In this document: one piece after another, positions 1 to 6,374 of the stretch | Numbering within the stretch: the stretch's first letter is position 1 | Layout of the letters: each line of letters opens with the position of its first letter | Source: CAYPOY01 sp964412395 | GTDB lineage: Bacteria > Chloroflexota > Anaerolineae > B4-G1 | Assembly: GCA_964412395.1 (NCBI GenBank) | Contig: CAYPOY010000228.1 | Coordinates: 1-8,472, forward strand | Length of the DNA stretch: 8,472 bases | Direction: 5' to 3' | Program-made: the position numbers and the translations under genes | The notes under the pieces: generated by a model | Databases searched by the model: none | Seen by the model: only the letters and a program-made list of their open reading frames with translations | What the model was told of the DNA's origin: nothing

Positions 1-242
1 TCCCAGTACTCCTCGCGGATCAGGGAGCCGAATCCAAGGATCACCCAGCCGAGGGTACACAGCATCAGCGGGATTGAGACGATCCAGGCTGGTAGGGTCC
101 CACGCCACGTCCCTAAACTTGCGGCTAGCTCAAAGTCCGCCAGAGCCCAGCGGAGTGTCAGCCATCCTGCTCCGAGCATTATGGGCAAAAGCAGCCAATC
201 CAACCAAAAGGTAGTAATTGTGACTCTATCGGGTCTCTTCAT
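1..242 (-). CDS. Membrane protein of unknown function, C-terminus off the window
   Basis: I do not recognise the family. The ATG at 242-240 follows an AAGGAG ribosome-binding site by nine bases, and an in-frame TGA (263-261) lies just upstream, so this start is well supported. About 80 codons are visible before the sequence runs off the left edge. The product is rich in Trp and Leu and has two hydrophobic stretches, about residues 11-33 and 52-74, separated by a short polar loop (FELAASLGTWRG), so it is probably an integral membrane protein. The visible part ends with a charged stretch, LIREEYW. It lies 18 bases after the restored stop of the methyltransferase-like gene and is probably its operon partner. 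No catalytic motif is visible, so no function is proposed. Confidence 0.7.
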   Translation of the reverse strand, partial: MKRPDRVTITTFWLDWLLLPIMLGAGWLTLRWALADFELAASLGTWRGTLPAWIVSIPLMLCTLGWVILGFGSLIREEYW

Positions 243-260
243 TTCGCCAATCTCCTTGTT

Positions 261-790
261 TCATTCCCTTTTTGGGCGTCGTGCCAGCCGGATGATCCCA
301 CCCACGCAGTTCATTCTTGGCACAGACTGCATGTACCGTTTGTAGGCCTCGCCAAACTTCTCTATATTGGCCCTTCTTCCCCTCGCATAGCGTAGTAGAG
401 GAGCACTATCCACGGAGCGCCAAGAATCAGGCTTAGCCAGTGTTGGGATACGAGCATCAAGGCAACGATAAACAACATGAAACTCAGATATATCGGGTGT
501 CGCACAACGGCATAGATTCCTCTGTCAACGACGGCTGCGGTGGCAAGCCAGCTTTCTCCCTCCGCCGCTCCGCCCCTTTCCTCAAAAGCGCGGCGCGCCA
601 TCGTCCCCAAGAGTAGGCCGACTGCTATGGTCGCCCAGCCTGTGTATAGCAACACATCTAGATCAAGCCAGTTGTAGAAAAGAAAGCACAACACGATCTG
701 TCCAATAAATGAGACGCCCCCGACGGACGACAAGATCACGTCTTTCCAGGTTGGCTTCCATTGGGGCTTATCAGTCCTTTCCTCCTGCAT
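261..790 (-). CDS. Isoprenylcysteine carboxyl methyltransferase-like membrane methyltransferase, frame broken
   Basis: The product resembles the ICMT/phospholipid methyltransferase superfamily of small membrane enzymes, which transfer a methyl group from S-adenosylmethionine to lipid-linked or other membrane substrates. The open frame runs from ATG 790 to a TAG at 364-362 (142 residues). It has hydrophobic segments at about 23-40, 48-64 and 100-133, the family motif RHPIY at 97-101 and the acidic pair EE at 138-139. Directly after the EE pair the frame stops, but another frame continues with the canonical family tail FGEAYKRYMQSVPR and ends at TGA 263-261. Restoring one base in the G run at 373-371 (GGG read as GGGG) gives a continuous protein of about 176 residues with normal EE-to-FG spacing. 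The start lies six bases after the stop of the small upstream gene, behind a GGGAG. The substrate cannot be told from sequence. The break may be an assembly error or a real mutation removing the C-terminus. Confidence 0.8.
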
Positions 791-796
791 CTTCAG

Positions 797-971
797 TCAT
801 CTCCCAGCAGTGTGCAGCACCGCCTTCTCCAATTGATCCAGTTCCTTACGCAGCGCCCCGCCATCAGAACGGCGGAACCCACAGGCAGACCCAGATTCCA
901 GTCGCCAGAATGAGCAGGGTAATCCCCACTGCCACTCGAGCAACCTCTCCCAATCTCCCCATTTCTTGCAC
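797..971 (-). pseudogene. Small single-pass membrane protein, frame broken
   Basis: This is a short gene of unknown family. A GTG start at 971-969 sits six bases after a full GGAGGT ribosome-binding site (983-978). The frame encodes a short N-terminus, then a strong transmembrane segment, about residues 12-32 (core VAVGITLLILATGIWV), and reaches TGA at 866-864. The overlapping frame one base ahead continues with an amphipathic, coiled-coil-like tail (ALRKELDQLEKAVLH) and stops at 799-797, six bases before the methyltransferase start. Removing one base somewhere near 864-885 joins the two into a 57-residue protein. The total length, 175 bases, is one more than a multiple of three, which fits a one-base insertion. 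The tight spacing to the next gene supports the tail being coding. The alternative is that only the 35-residue membrane peptide is made. Function unknown. Confidence 0.5.
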
Positions 972-1019
972 GTCCGCACCTCCGAATTTGATCATTGACC
1001 GTGTTGATCTGCGCCCTGT

Positions 1020-1048
1020 ATGATAGCAGAATGGGGGGCGGGGGGCAA
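1020..1048 (-). promoter_or_regulatory. Sigma-70-type promoter for the small-protein/methyltransferase operon
   Basis: Reading leftward, a -35 hexamer TTGCCC (1048-1043, four of six consensus bases) is followed after a 17-base spacer by a -10 TATCAT (1025-1020, five of six). The spacer is almost pure C on this strand. Initiation near 1013 would leave a leader of about 40 bases before the GTG at 971. The site lies downstream of the exporter terminator, so it starts a new transcription unit. Confidence 0.55.
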
Positions 1049-1060
1049 CGATTTCGCGGC

Positions 1061-1089
1061 GAACGGTCAAATTTGAGGGGTGAACGGTC
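1061..1089. repeat. Tandem operator-like repeat GAACGGTC, 21-bp period
   Basis: GAACGGTC occurs at 1061-1068 and again at 1082-1089, within a longer imperfect repeat unit of the form GGyGAACGGTCrAA. The 21-bp spacing equals two helical turns, so both copies face the same side of the DNA. The pair begins 12 bp upstream of the -35 hexamer of the promoter at 1048-1020, the usual position for an activator. No protein can be assigned to it. Confidence 0.4.
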
Positions 1090-1133
1090 GAAGAGGAGGG
1101 CTAGGCGCGGGGGCGGGCCGCCTGAAAAGCAGC

Positions 1134-1168
1134 AAAAGAGGGCCAGCAGATTGGGAGTGCTGACCCTC
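1134..1168 (-). terminator. Intrinsic terminator of the ABC exporter operon
   Basis: On the minus strand a 10-bp stem, GAGGGTCAGC (1168-1159) with GCTGGCCCTC (1147-1138), has one T-G wobble and an 11-base loop. It is followed by TTTT at 1137-1134. It begins 45 bases after the stop codon of the second permease (1214), as expected for the end of the three-gene operon. Confidence 0.75.
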
Positions 1169-1213
1169 CTCGTTACTTCCGCAATGAAGCAATGGGCCGG
1201 GCTACCGGGCCAA

Positions 1214-2431
1214 CTATTCAAACTTGAAGCGCCACATGGCGATCAGGAAGAACAAGACGCCCACCCCGGCCAGCAGGCCCACCTGAGGTAGGATCTCCAC
1301 CACGCCAGCTCCCTGGCTCGTCAACTTGAGATAGCCCTCGATGGCGTGGGCGTGTGGGGTAAACTGGGACAGCAGGTGCAGGAACCCCTCCTCAGGGATG
1401 GGAATGATGGCGCCTCCCACGGCTCCCAGGACGATGCCGATCACCAAGCCGACCGCATCCACCTGGCTGTGTGTCCTGGCCAACGCCGCCACCAACATGC
1501 CCAGCGATGTGGCCGTCAGCGCCAGCGCCAGCGTGACCAGCAGTAATCCCAGGGGTGAGTGCCCCAGCGGTACGTCGAAAAAGACACTCCCCACGCCAAA
1601 GACGACCAATACCTGCAAGCCCACCACCAGCATGTAGGTCAGCATCTTACCGGCGATGATCGAACCGCGGTGGATGGGCGAGGCCAACAACCGACGGAAC
1701 GTGCCTTCCTCTTTTTCGGTCAAAATCGTGGCAGCGATGGTGCCCACAATGAAAAAGGCAAACATCACGGCGTAGGAGGGTACGGTATAGTCGTGGGCGC
1801 TGTCCAGGCTTTGCGTCTCGACCCCTTCCAAGTCCTCGGTCTCCACGCCGATCAGGGGGTTCTCGAACATCTCTTGCAACTGGGTCATGGTGACCCCCAG
1901 GATTAGCGCCTCCACCATGCGGCGCATCTGGGGATCGGTCTCGTCAAAGGCTCCCGACTCGTCCATAACGGCCCTGATCCCGTACTGGATCTCCCCCTGA
2001 TAGATCACCGGCGTCACCACGTCGTTCATAATCCCGGTGACGATGCTCCCATACTGTTGTTGGGTCGGATCCACGATCACCTGGATTCTGGTCTGCTCAT
2101 AGGTGTCTACCTTCTGGCTGAAATCGGCCGGGATAACGATGGCGGCCAGCGCCTCCCCGTCGGCCACTCGCTGATCGGCCTGCTCGACCGTGTCTGACTC
2201 CTCGATACGCAGCGCGTCAATTCCGTCGAGTATCTCGACCACCCGAGCGCTATACGGCCCTGTGTCCTGGTTCACCAAGTAGATTGCGATCTCTGGCGTG
2301 CCCCCGCCAAAGGCCGAACCAATGATCGAGGCGAACATAACCGGCATCAGAAAGAGCACTGCCAACTGTCCCCGGTCCTTAAAGAGAACCTGCAAATCTT
2401 TCCAGGCTACTGCTAAAGCGTTCCTAATCAT
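1214..2431 (-). CDS. ABC-2 type transporter permease (second subunit)
   Basis: This is the second membrane subunit of an ABC-2 type exporter, probably moving a drug, lipid or peptide out of the cell. The 405-residue product has the layout of the ABC2_membrane_3 family: a cytoplasmic amphipathic N-terminus (WKDLQVLFKDRG), a first transmembrane helix at about 22-43, a large extracytoplasmic domain at about 45-215, and five helices at about 219-238, 263-286, 293-317, 326-345 and 382-400. Residues 239-262 hold the conserved cytoplasmic coupling segment beginning EKEEGTFRRLLASP. I chose the ATG at 2431 because GAGGGGAG lies five bases upstream; an upstream ATG at 2473 would overlap the previous gene and lacks this site. 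It starts 28 bases after the first permease and shares its N- and C-terminal motifs (KDRG; WRFKFE against WRFEFD), so the two are paralogues that probably form a heterodimer. Confidence 0.92.
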   Translation of the reverse strand: MIRNALAVAWKDLQVLFKDRGQLAVLFLMPVMFASIIGSAFGGGTPEIAIYLVNQDTGPYSARVVEILDGIDALRIEESDTVEQADQRVADGEALAAIVIPADFSQKVDTYEQTRIQVIVDPTQQQYGSIVTGIMNDVVTPVIYQGEIQYGIRAVMDESGAFDETDPQMRRMVEALILGVTMTQLQEMFENPLIGVETEDLEGVETQSLDSAHDYTVPSYAVMFAFFIVGTIAATILTEKEEGTFRRLLASPIHRGSIIAGKMLTYMLVVGLQVLVVFGVGSVFFDVPLGHSPLGLLLVTLALALTATSLGMLVAALARTHSQVDAVGLVIGIVLGAVGGAIIPIPEEGFLHLLSQFTPHAHAIEGYLKLTSQGAGVVEILPQVGLLAGVGVLFFLIAMWRFKFE

Positions 2432-2459
2432 AGTTGCTCCCCTCGAGTCGAACTCAAAT

Positions 2460-3704
2460 CTAATCGAACTCAAAGCGCCACAGGCCGACGACGAAAAAGA
2501 CCCCGGTAAAAGCCAGCAGGGCCAGCATCTCAGTCGTGACGTCGGCCAGGCCCCGCCCGCGAACGATCAGGTCCTGATAAGCCTGGATCGCCCAATAGTG
2601 GGGCACCACCTTGCCGACGGCGTCGAGCAGGCCGCCCAACAGAAACGGCGGAAAGAGGCAGCCCCCGACAGCACCCATTGTCCACAGCGCCAGGGTACCC
2701 AATCCGCCGATCTGACCCTCGGTGCGGGCGATGGCGGCGATCAGGATGCCCAGGCTGGTGGAGCAGAGTGCCACTAGCAGCGACACCAGGACCAGTGCCA
2801 GCGGATCGTCGCCCAGCGTCAAGCGGTCCAATCCTATCATGGGCAACACAAAGACGCTGACGCCAAAGATGACGGCGATTTGGATCAGCCCCGTGATCAG
2901 GTTAGGGATCATCTTGCCGGCCAGCAGCGCCGCCTTGCTCATCGGCGCGGCCAGCAAGCGGCGAAAGCTGCCATGTTTCTTTTCGGTGTAGATGGAGAGA
3001 GCGGTCGCCTGGGCCGTCAGAAAGACAAAGATGATGGTGTAACCGGGCACGTTCTGCTGGACGGCGTTGGGCTCCTCGACCCGCTCGCTCAGGTTCTCAG
3101 GTTGCGTCTGTTCGACGGCCACCAGCGGTGCGATCTTGGAGCGCTCGAACTGGCTTTGGGCCTGGGCCACGTTTTTTTCAGTCGTAAAGACCTGGAACTC
3201 GGGGGGCGATGCCGCCAGCATAGCGCCCATCTGCTCCAGGCTGGCGATGAGCTGGATCTGTAGCGACATCCCCCGGGCCACCCCGTTGACCACCCGCAGC
3301 ACCGATTCGGTCGTTGTCTCGTTGGCGTCAGGGTGGCTGACCAGGCGCAGCGTCACCGGGCGACCGGCGGCTACGTCAACCGTAAAGTTGGGCGGGATCG
3401 TCAACACCCGTTCGATCTCCAGGTCCTCCAGCAGGGCCTGCGCCTCAGCCTGGTCGTACAGCCTGACTTTTATCCCGCCGGCCTCATTGAGGGCGTCAAT
3501 CAGGACCTGGGCTGCCTCGCCGTCGGGGTCGAGGTTCACCACCGGCAACGTGATCAGGCTGTCCTCATCCCCGCCGATTAGCCCCTGCATCGCTGTGCTG
3601 AGCACGAGGATGAACACCATCGGCAGCAGGAATAGATTGATCACTGCACCCCGGTCCTTGAGAAAGATTTGAAAATCCTTTAGGGCTATGTTCAGTGCGT
3701 TCAT
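2460..3704 (-). CDS. ABC-2 type transporter permease (first subunit)
   Basis: This is the first membrane subunit of the ABC-2 exporter, 414 residues. The layout matches its neighbour: N-terminal coupling helix with FLKDRG at 14-19, transmembrane helix 1 at about 21-41, an extracytoplasmic domain at about 44-215, then helices at about 219-239, 263-286, 303-326, 333-353 and 392-410. The coupling segment EKKHGSFRRLLAAP lies at 241-254. ATG 3704 is preferred because GGGAG sits eight bases upstream. A GTG at 3713 would add three residues and overlap the ATPase stop (GTGA), but has no properly spaced ribosome-binding site. Either way it is translated in close coupling with the ATPase gene, which ends at 3710. 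The substrate is not evident from sequence. Confidence 0.92.
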   Translation of the reverse strand: MNALNIALKDFQIFLKDRGAVINLFLLPMVFILVLSTAMQGLIGGDEDSLITLPVVNLDPDGEAAQVLIDALNEAGGIKVRLYDQAEAQALLEDLEIERVLTIPPNFTVDVAAGRPVTLRLVSHPDANETTTESVLRVVNGVARGMSLQIQLIASLEQMGAMLAASPPEFQVFTTEKNVAQAQSQFERSKIAPLVAVEQTQPENLSERVEEPNAVQQNVPGYTIIFVFLTAQATALSIYTEKKHGSFRRLLAAPMSKAALLAGKMIPNLITGLIQIAVIFGVSVFVLPMIGLDRLTLGDDPLALVLVSLLVALCSTSLGILIAAIARTEGQIGGLGTLALWTMGAVGGCLFPPFLLGGLLDAVGKVVPHYWAIQAYQDLIVRGRGLADVTTEMLALLAFTGVFFVVGLWRFEFD

Positions 3705-3709
3705 ATTTT

Positions 3710-4723
3710 TCACTCCCGCAGCTTTTTACCCGTCAAGTGCAAAAAGACGCTCTCCAGGTTGGGTTCCAGGATTTCCAGCGCGGCAATAGGGATGTCGCGC
3801 TCGTTGAAAAAGCTGATCATGTTGACCAGAGCCTGCTGGCTGTGCTCGGCCTCGATCTTGACGATGGTATAACTGGGGGCCGGCGCGATCTCGGCCACCT
3901 TGGCCTCTTGCCCTTCGGCCGGCGGTGGTGGGGCTGGCTGCGGCGCGAGCGTCGCCCGCTTGACTGCCGGCAACATCGTCAGTTGAGCCAGCAGCGCGTC
4001 GTCCACCTGGTGCAGGCCGACCTGGATCACGCCCCCACCCAGCATGGCGATCAGATTCTTGATCGTGTCCAGGGCGACGATCTTCCCCTGGTCTATGATG
4101 GCCACCCGGTTGCATAGCAGCTCGACCTCTTCCATATAGTGGCTGGTGTAGACGATACTCATGGACCGCTCGCGGTTGAGCCGCATCACGCTCTCAAAGA
4201 TGTGGTTGCGGCTCTGGGGGTCCACGCCGACGGTCGGCTCGTCGAGGAACAGCAATTTGGGCTGGTGGACCAGGCCGGCGGCGATGTTGACCCTCCGCTT
4301 CATCCCGCCCGAAAATGTCTTTATCGCGTCGTCGGCGCGGTCGGTCAGGGCGACGATGCGCAGTACGTCCTCCACGCGCTCCCTGAGTTCCTTGCCGCGC
4401 AGACCATAGATGCGCCCGAAAAAGTTCAGGTTGGCCCGGGCGCTGAGCGTGGGGTAGAGGGCCAGGTCCTGGGGCACCAACCCGTTGATCTTTTTGACCT
4501 GGTCCAACTCCTTGACAATGTCGTAGCCGCCGATCTGCGCCGTGCCCGAGGTGGGCGGCAAGACGCCCGTTAGCATTGAGATGGCGGTCGTCTTGCCGGC
4601 GCCGTTGGGGCCCAGCAGGCCAAAGACCTCACCGCGGCGAACGGCGAAACTGAGGTCGCGCACCGCCTCGACGTCGCCGTATCGCTTGACCAGCCTTTGT
4701 GCTTCAACTATGTTTTCGTTCAT
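3710..4723 (-). CDS. ABC transporter ATP-binding protein (DrrA-like exporter ATPase)
   Basis: This cytoplasmic ATPase powers the two ABC-2 permeases encoded after it. All nucleotide-binding motifs are present in the 337-residue product: Walker A GPNGAGKTT (38-46), Q-loop Q85, signature FSGGMKRR (137-144, with F in place of the common L), Walker B LLFLDEPT (157-164), D-loop GVDP (166-169) and switch histidine H195. The C-terminal part is an accessory domain of the DrrA/DUF4162 kind ending in PNLESVFLHLTGKK. It is interrupted by a proline/alanine-rich stretch (about 261-282) that is probably a flexible linker. ATG 4723 is chosen because GGGAGG lies six bases upstream; an adjacent GTG at 4726 is only three bases from that site. 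The gene is first in the operon behind its own promoter. Position next to a LuxR-type two-component system suggests control by it, which is an inference. Confidence 0.93.
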   Translation of the reverse strand: MNENIVEAQRLVKRYGDVEAVRDLSFAVRRGEVFGLLGPNGAGKTTAISMLTGVLPPTSGTAQIGGYDIVKELDQVKKINGLVPQDLALYPTLSARANLNFFGRIYGLRGKELRERVEDVLRIVALTDRADDAIKTFSGGMKRRVNIAAGLVHQPKLLFLDEPTVGVDPQSRNHIFESVMRLNRERSMSIVYTSHYMEEVELLCNRVAIIDQGKIVALDTIKNLIAMLGGGVIQVGLHQVDDALLAQLTMLPAVKRATLAPQPAPPPPAEGQEAKVAEIAPAPSYTIVKIEAEHSQQALVNMISFFNERDIPIAALEILEPNLESVFLHLTGKKLRE

Positions 4724-4752
4724 CACATACCTCCCATCTTCTTTTCACGCTC

Positions 4753-4781
4753 ATTGTACCCCGTCGGGGATCATTTGTGAT
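4753..4781 (-). promoter_or_regulatory. Probable promoter of the ABC exporter operon with operator-like dyad
   Basis: Reading leftward, a -10 TACAAT (4758-4753, five of six consensus bases) lies about 30 bases before the ATPase start codon. No good -35 hexamer stands at the right distance. In its place is the dyad ATCA-CAAA-TGAT (4781-4770), followed by a CCCCGACGGGG palindrome abutting the -10 (4769-4759). A weak -35 covered by a dyad is typical of activator-dependent promoters. The neighbouring response regulator is the obvious candidate, but this is inference. Confidence 0.45.
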
Positions 4782-4808
4782 GTGCCAGGAGGAGGATTGT
4801 GGGGACAT

Positions 4809-4837
4809 AAAAAAGCGGGCCCCTTTCGGAGCCCGCT
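4809..4837 (-). terminator. Strong intrinsic terminator after the DUF234-type ATPase gene
   Basis: On the minus strand a 10-bp stem, AGCGGGCTCC (4837-4828) with GGGGCCCGCT (4823-4814), has one T-G wobble and a GAAA tetraloop. It runs directly into a T run at 4814-4809. It begins 41 bases after the ATPase stop and separates that gene from the ABC operon. Confidence 0.85.
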
Positions 4838-4878
4838 GTGACGAAGGTCATAGGGGGGCGCATGAGAACGTCGTGGGC

Positions 4879-6282
4879 CTATTCCACCAGGTCTTTCAGA
4901 TCGAAGAGCAGCAGGGTCGGGTCTGTGGTGGCAAGGTGAAGCAGCGCATCGGTGAACCCAGTTTTGGAGAACAGGGCATAGGTGACTTGTTCCCACTCTC
5001 CGGTGCTCACCAACGGGCTTGCGGCCTGTTTCAGGTCGTCCAGCACGTTGGTGCCCACTGACTTGACCCGCCATTTACATTCACCAACCAGGAGAGCACG
5101 CTCGCGCCGGCTCAACGCTACCACGTCCACCTGATGATGGCGCGTCCACCAGCTTCCTACCTGCTCAACGGTGAACGGCAGGCGGCCAATCTTCGCCCAA
5201 CGCCACAGCGTCTGGTGGGCGACGATCTCAAAGGCCGGCCCGGTGAAGTCTGCCAGGGTGGGAGCGATACGAGTTTCCCACACCGAATTGGCCTGGCCCT
5301 GATCCAGTTCGCCGCGAGAGGGGATCACGTAGCGAAACCAGAAGCGCAGGAAGGGATCGCACAGCCGGTGAATTCCCCGGCGGCTCTTGTGGGGCTGTGT
5401 TTCGGTAATGGGTACTTCCCGCTCAATGAAACGCAAATCTCGTAGCACAGCCAGGTATTTGGAGATAGTCCGGGCATCCCCTACACCGCTGGCCTGGGCG
5501 ATAGCATTAGGACGGGTATTGCCCTGAGCGATGGCCTGGAGCACGGCAAAGTAGTTGCGCGGTTCCCGCAGCTCGGCCATGAGTAGAAACTGAGGTTCCT
5601 CGTAAAGAAATCGTCCCGGTCGCAGGATTTGCTCCTTGACGTTAGCCTCAATGCTCTGAGCGTCGTTGAAGCATTGCAGATAGGCTGGCACGCCTCCCAG
5701 GATAGCCCAGGCTTCTACCTGCTGCTCGAGGGAATAGCGAGGAAAGAACTGGCGTGCGGCCTGAAATTCTAACGGCTTCAACAACCATTGCCCACTCCGC
5801 CGGCCGTAAAGAGGACTGCGGTAACCCAGAGTTTCCTGTTCCATCATACTGATGGACGAACCGCAGAGGATCAGGAAGGCACGGGTATGGCACAGAGTTT
5901 CATCCCAGACTTTTTGTAGCACCGAAGGTACTGCGGGATTGGCGTTAATCAGATAAGGGAACTCGTCGAGGACCACCGTCAGAGGCTCATCCTGGCACAA
6001 GGTGGAGAGGAACTGAAAAGCGGCCTCCCAGTTCGGGAAACTAAAGTCAGATGGCGCCTGACCGTAGGCTAACGTCCACAGCCGGCGGGAGAAACCTGCC
6101 AGGAGCACCTGGTTAGAGGTGAGTGTGGCGACGAAGAAAACATGTCGTTTGTCCTGACAAAAACGGCGCAGGAGTCCTGTTTTGCCTACCCGTCGGCGAC
6201 CATAAAGAATAAACAGGCTCGCTTGCCCGCTGACATATTGTTCCTCCAGCGTTGCCAGTTCGTTCTCTCGGTTAATGAACAT
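4879..6282 (-). CDS. AAA-type ATPase with DUF234-like nuclease-fold C-terminus
   Basis: This 467-residue protein belongs to the archaeal-type ATPase_2 (PF01637) plus DUF234 (PF03008) group, common in archaea and some bacteria and of uncertain cellular role. In order: a start typical of the group (MFINRENEL), Walker A GRRRVGKT (28-35), Walker B TVVLDEFPYL (102-111, D106 and E107), a sensor-like LILCGSS (137-143), a helical lid, and a winged-helix-like segment at about 245-290 (IAQASGVGDARTISKYL). The C-terminal domain has E352, D386 (HHQVDVV) and E401-C-K403 (GECKW), the spacing expected for a PD-(D/E)xK nuclease-like core. ATG 6282 is chosen because GAGG lies six bases upstream; ATG 6294 would add four residues but has no clear site. 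The gene has its own promoter and terminator and lower sampled GC than the regulator genes, so it may be an acquired cassette. No cognate partner gene is adjacent. Confidence 0.88.
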   Translation of the reverse strand: MFINRENELATLEEQYVSGQASLFILYGRRRVGKTGLLRRFCQDKRHVFFVATLTSNQVLLAGFSRRLWTLAYGQAPSDFSFPNWEAAFQFLSTLCQDEPLTVVLDEFPYLINANPAVPSVLQKVWDETLCHTRAFLILCGSSISMMEQETLGYRSPLYGRRSGQWLLKPLEFQAARQFFPRYSLEQQVEAWAILGGVPAYLQCFNDAQSIEANVKEQILRPGRFLYEEPQFLLMAELREPRNYFAVLQAIAQGNTRPNAIAQASGVGDARTISKYLAVLRDLRFIEREVPITETQPHKSRRGIHRLCDPFLRFWFRYVIPSRGELDQGQANSVWETRIAPTLADFTGPAFEIVAHQTLWRWAKIGRLPFTVEQVGSWWTRHHQVDVVALSRRERALLVGECKWRVKSVGTNVLDDLKQAASPLVSTGEWEQVTYALFSKTGFTDALLHLATTDPTLLLFDLKDLVE

Positions 6283-6340
6283 AGGATACCTCATTTGCCT
6301 GGCTAGATGCCGGGCCGGGGGGCATTTTGACTGATTGTCC

Positions 6341-6366
6341 AGTAGTCTACTTACGAGTAGACTACT
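6341..6366. promoter_or_regulatory. Perfect 11-bp-arm palindrome, candidate operator of the ATPase gene
   Basis: The arms AGTAGTCTACT (6341-6351) and AGTAGACTACT (6356-6366) are exact reverse complements around a TACG centre. Each arm is itself a palindrome around one base (AGTAG-N-CTACT), so the site can also be read as two copies 15 bp apart. It begins just downstream of the predicted transcription start (about 6368) of the ATPase gene, where a bound repressor would block initiation. On the minus strand no T run follows, so it is not a terminator for the response regulator. A hairpin in the messenger leader is an alternative. Confidence 0.6.
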
Positions 6367-6374
6367 TTGTCATA

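Noticed and set aside
797..979. 60-codon minus-strand frame starting at GTG 979
   Set aside because: Its start lies within the GGAGGT ribosome-binding site of the GTG at 971, and its N-terminal part is W/C-rich like a shadow frame. Only its last third, after about 864, looks coding.
990..1009. GATCA/TGATC inverted repeat in the leader of the small gene
   Set aside because: The arms are only five bases with a ten-base gap, and TGATCA-type words are common by chance. Not strong enough to list as an operator.
793..1221. 142-codon open frame on the minus strand reaching from the exporter end into the small gene
   Set aside because: It runs across the terminator and promoter, has low-complexity P/R/C-rich composition and no ribosome-binding site. 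The better-supported small gene uses other frames here.
709..1291. Plus-strand open frames at 709-1023 and 995-1291
   Set aside because: They are antisense to the real genes, promoter and terminator, and have the P/R/S-rich composition of shadow frames. No family similarity is seen.
3067..3672. 201-codon plus-strand open frame opposite the first permease
   Set aside because: It is the antisense shadow of a well-supported ABC-2 permease, with S/R/T-rich low-information composition and no ribosome-binding site.
6341..6366. The palindrome as an intrinsic terminator for the response regulator
   Set aside because: No T run follows it on the minus strand, and the ATPase promoter lies between it and the regulator stop.
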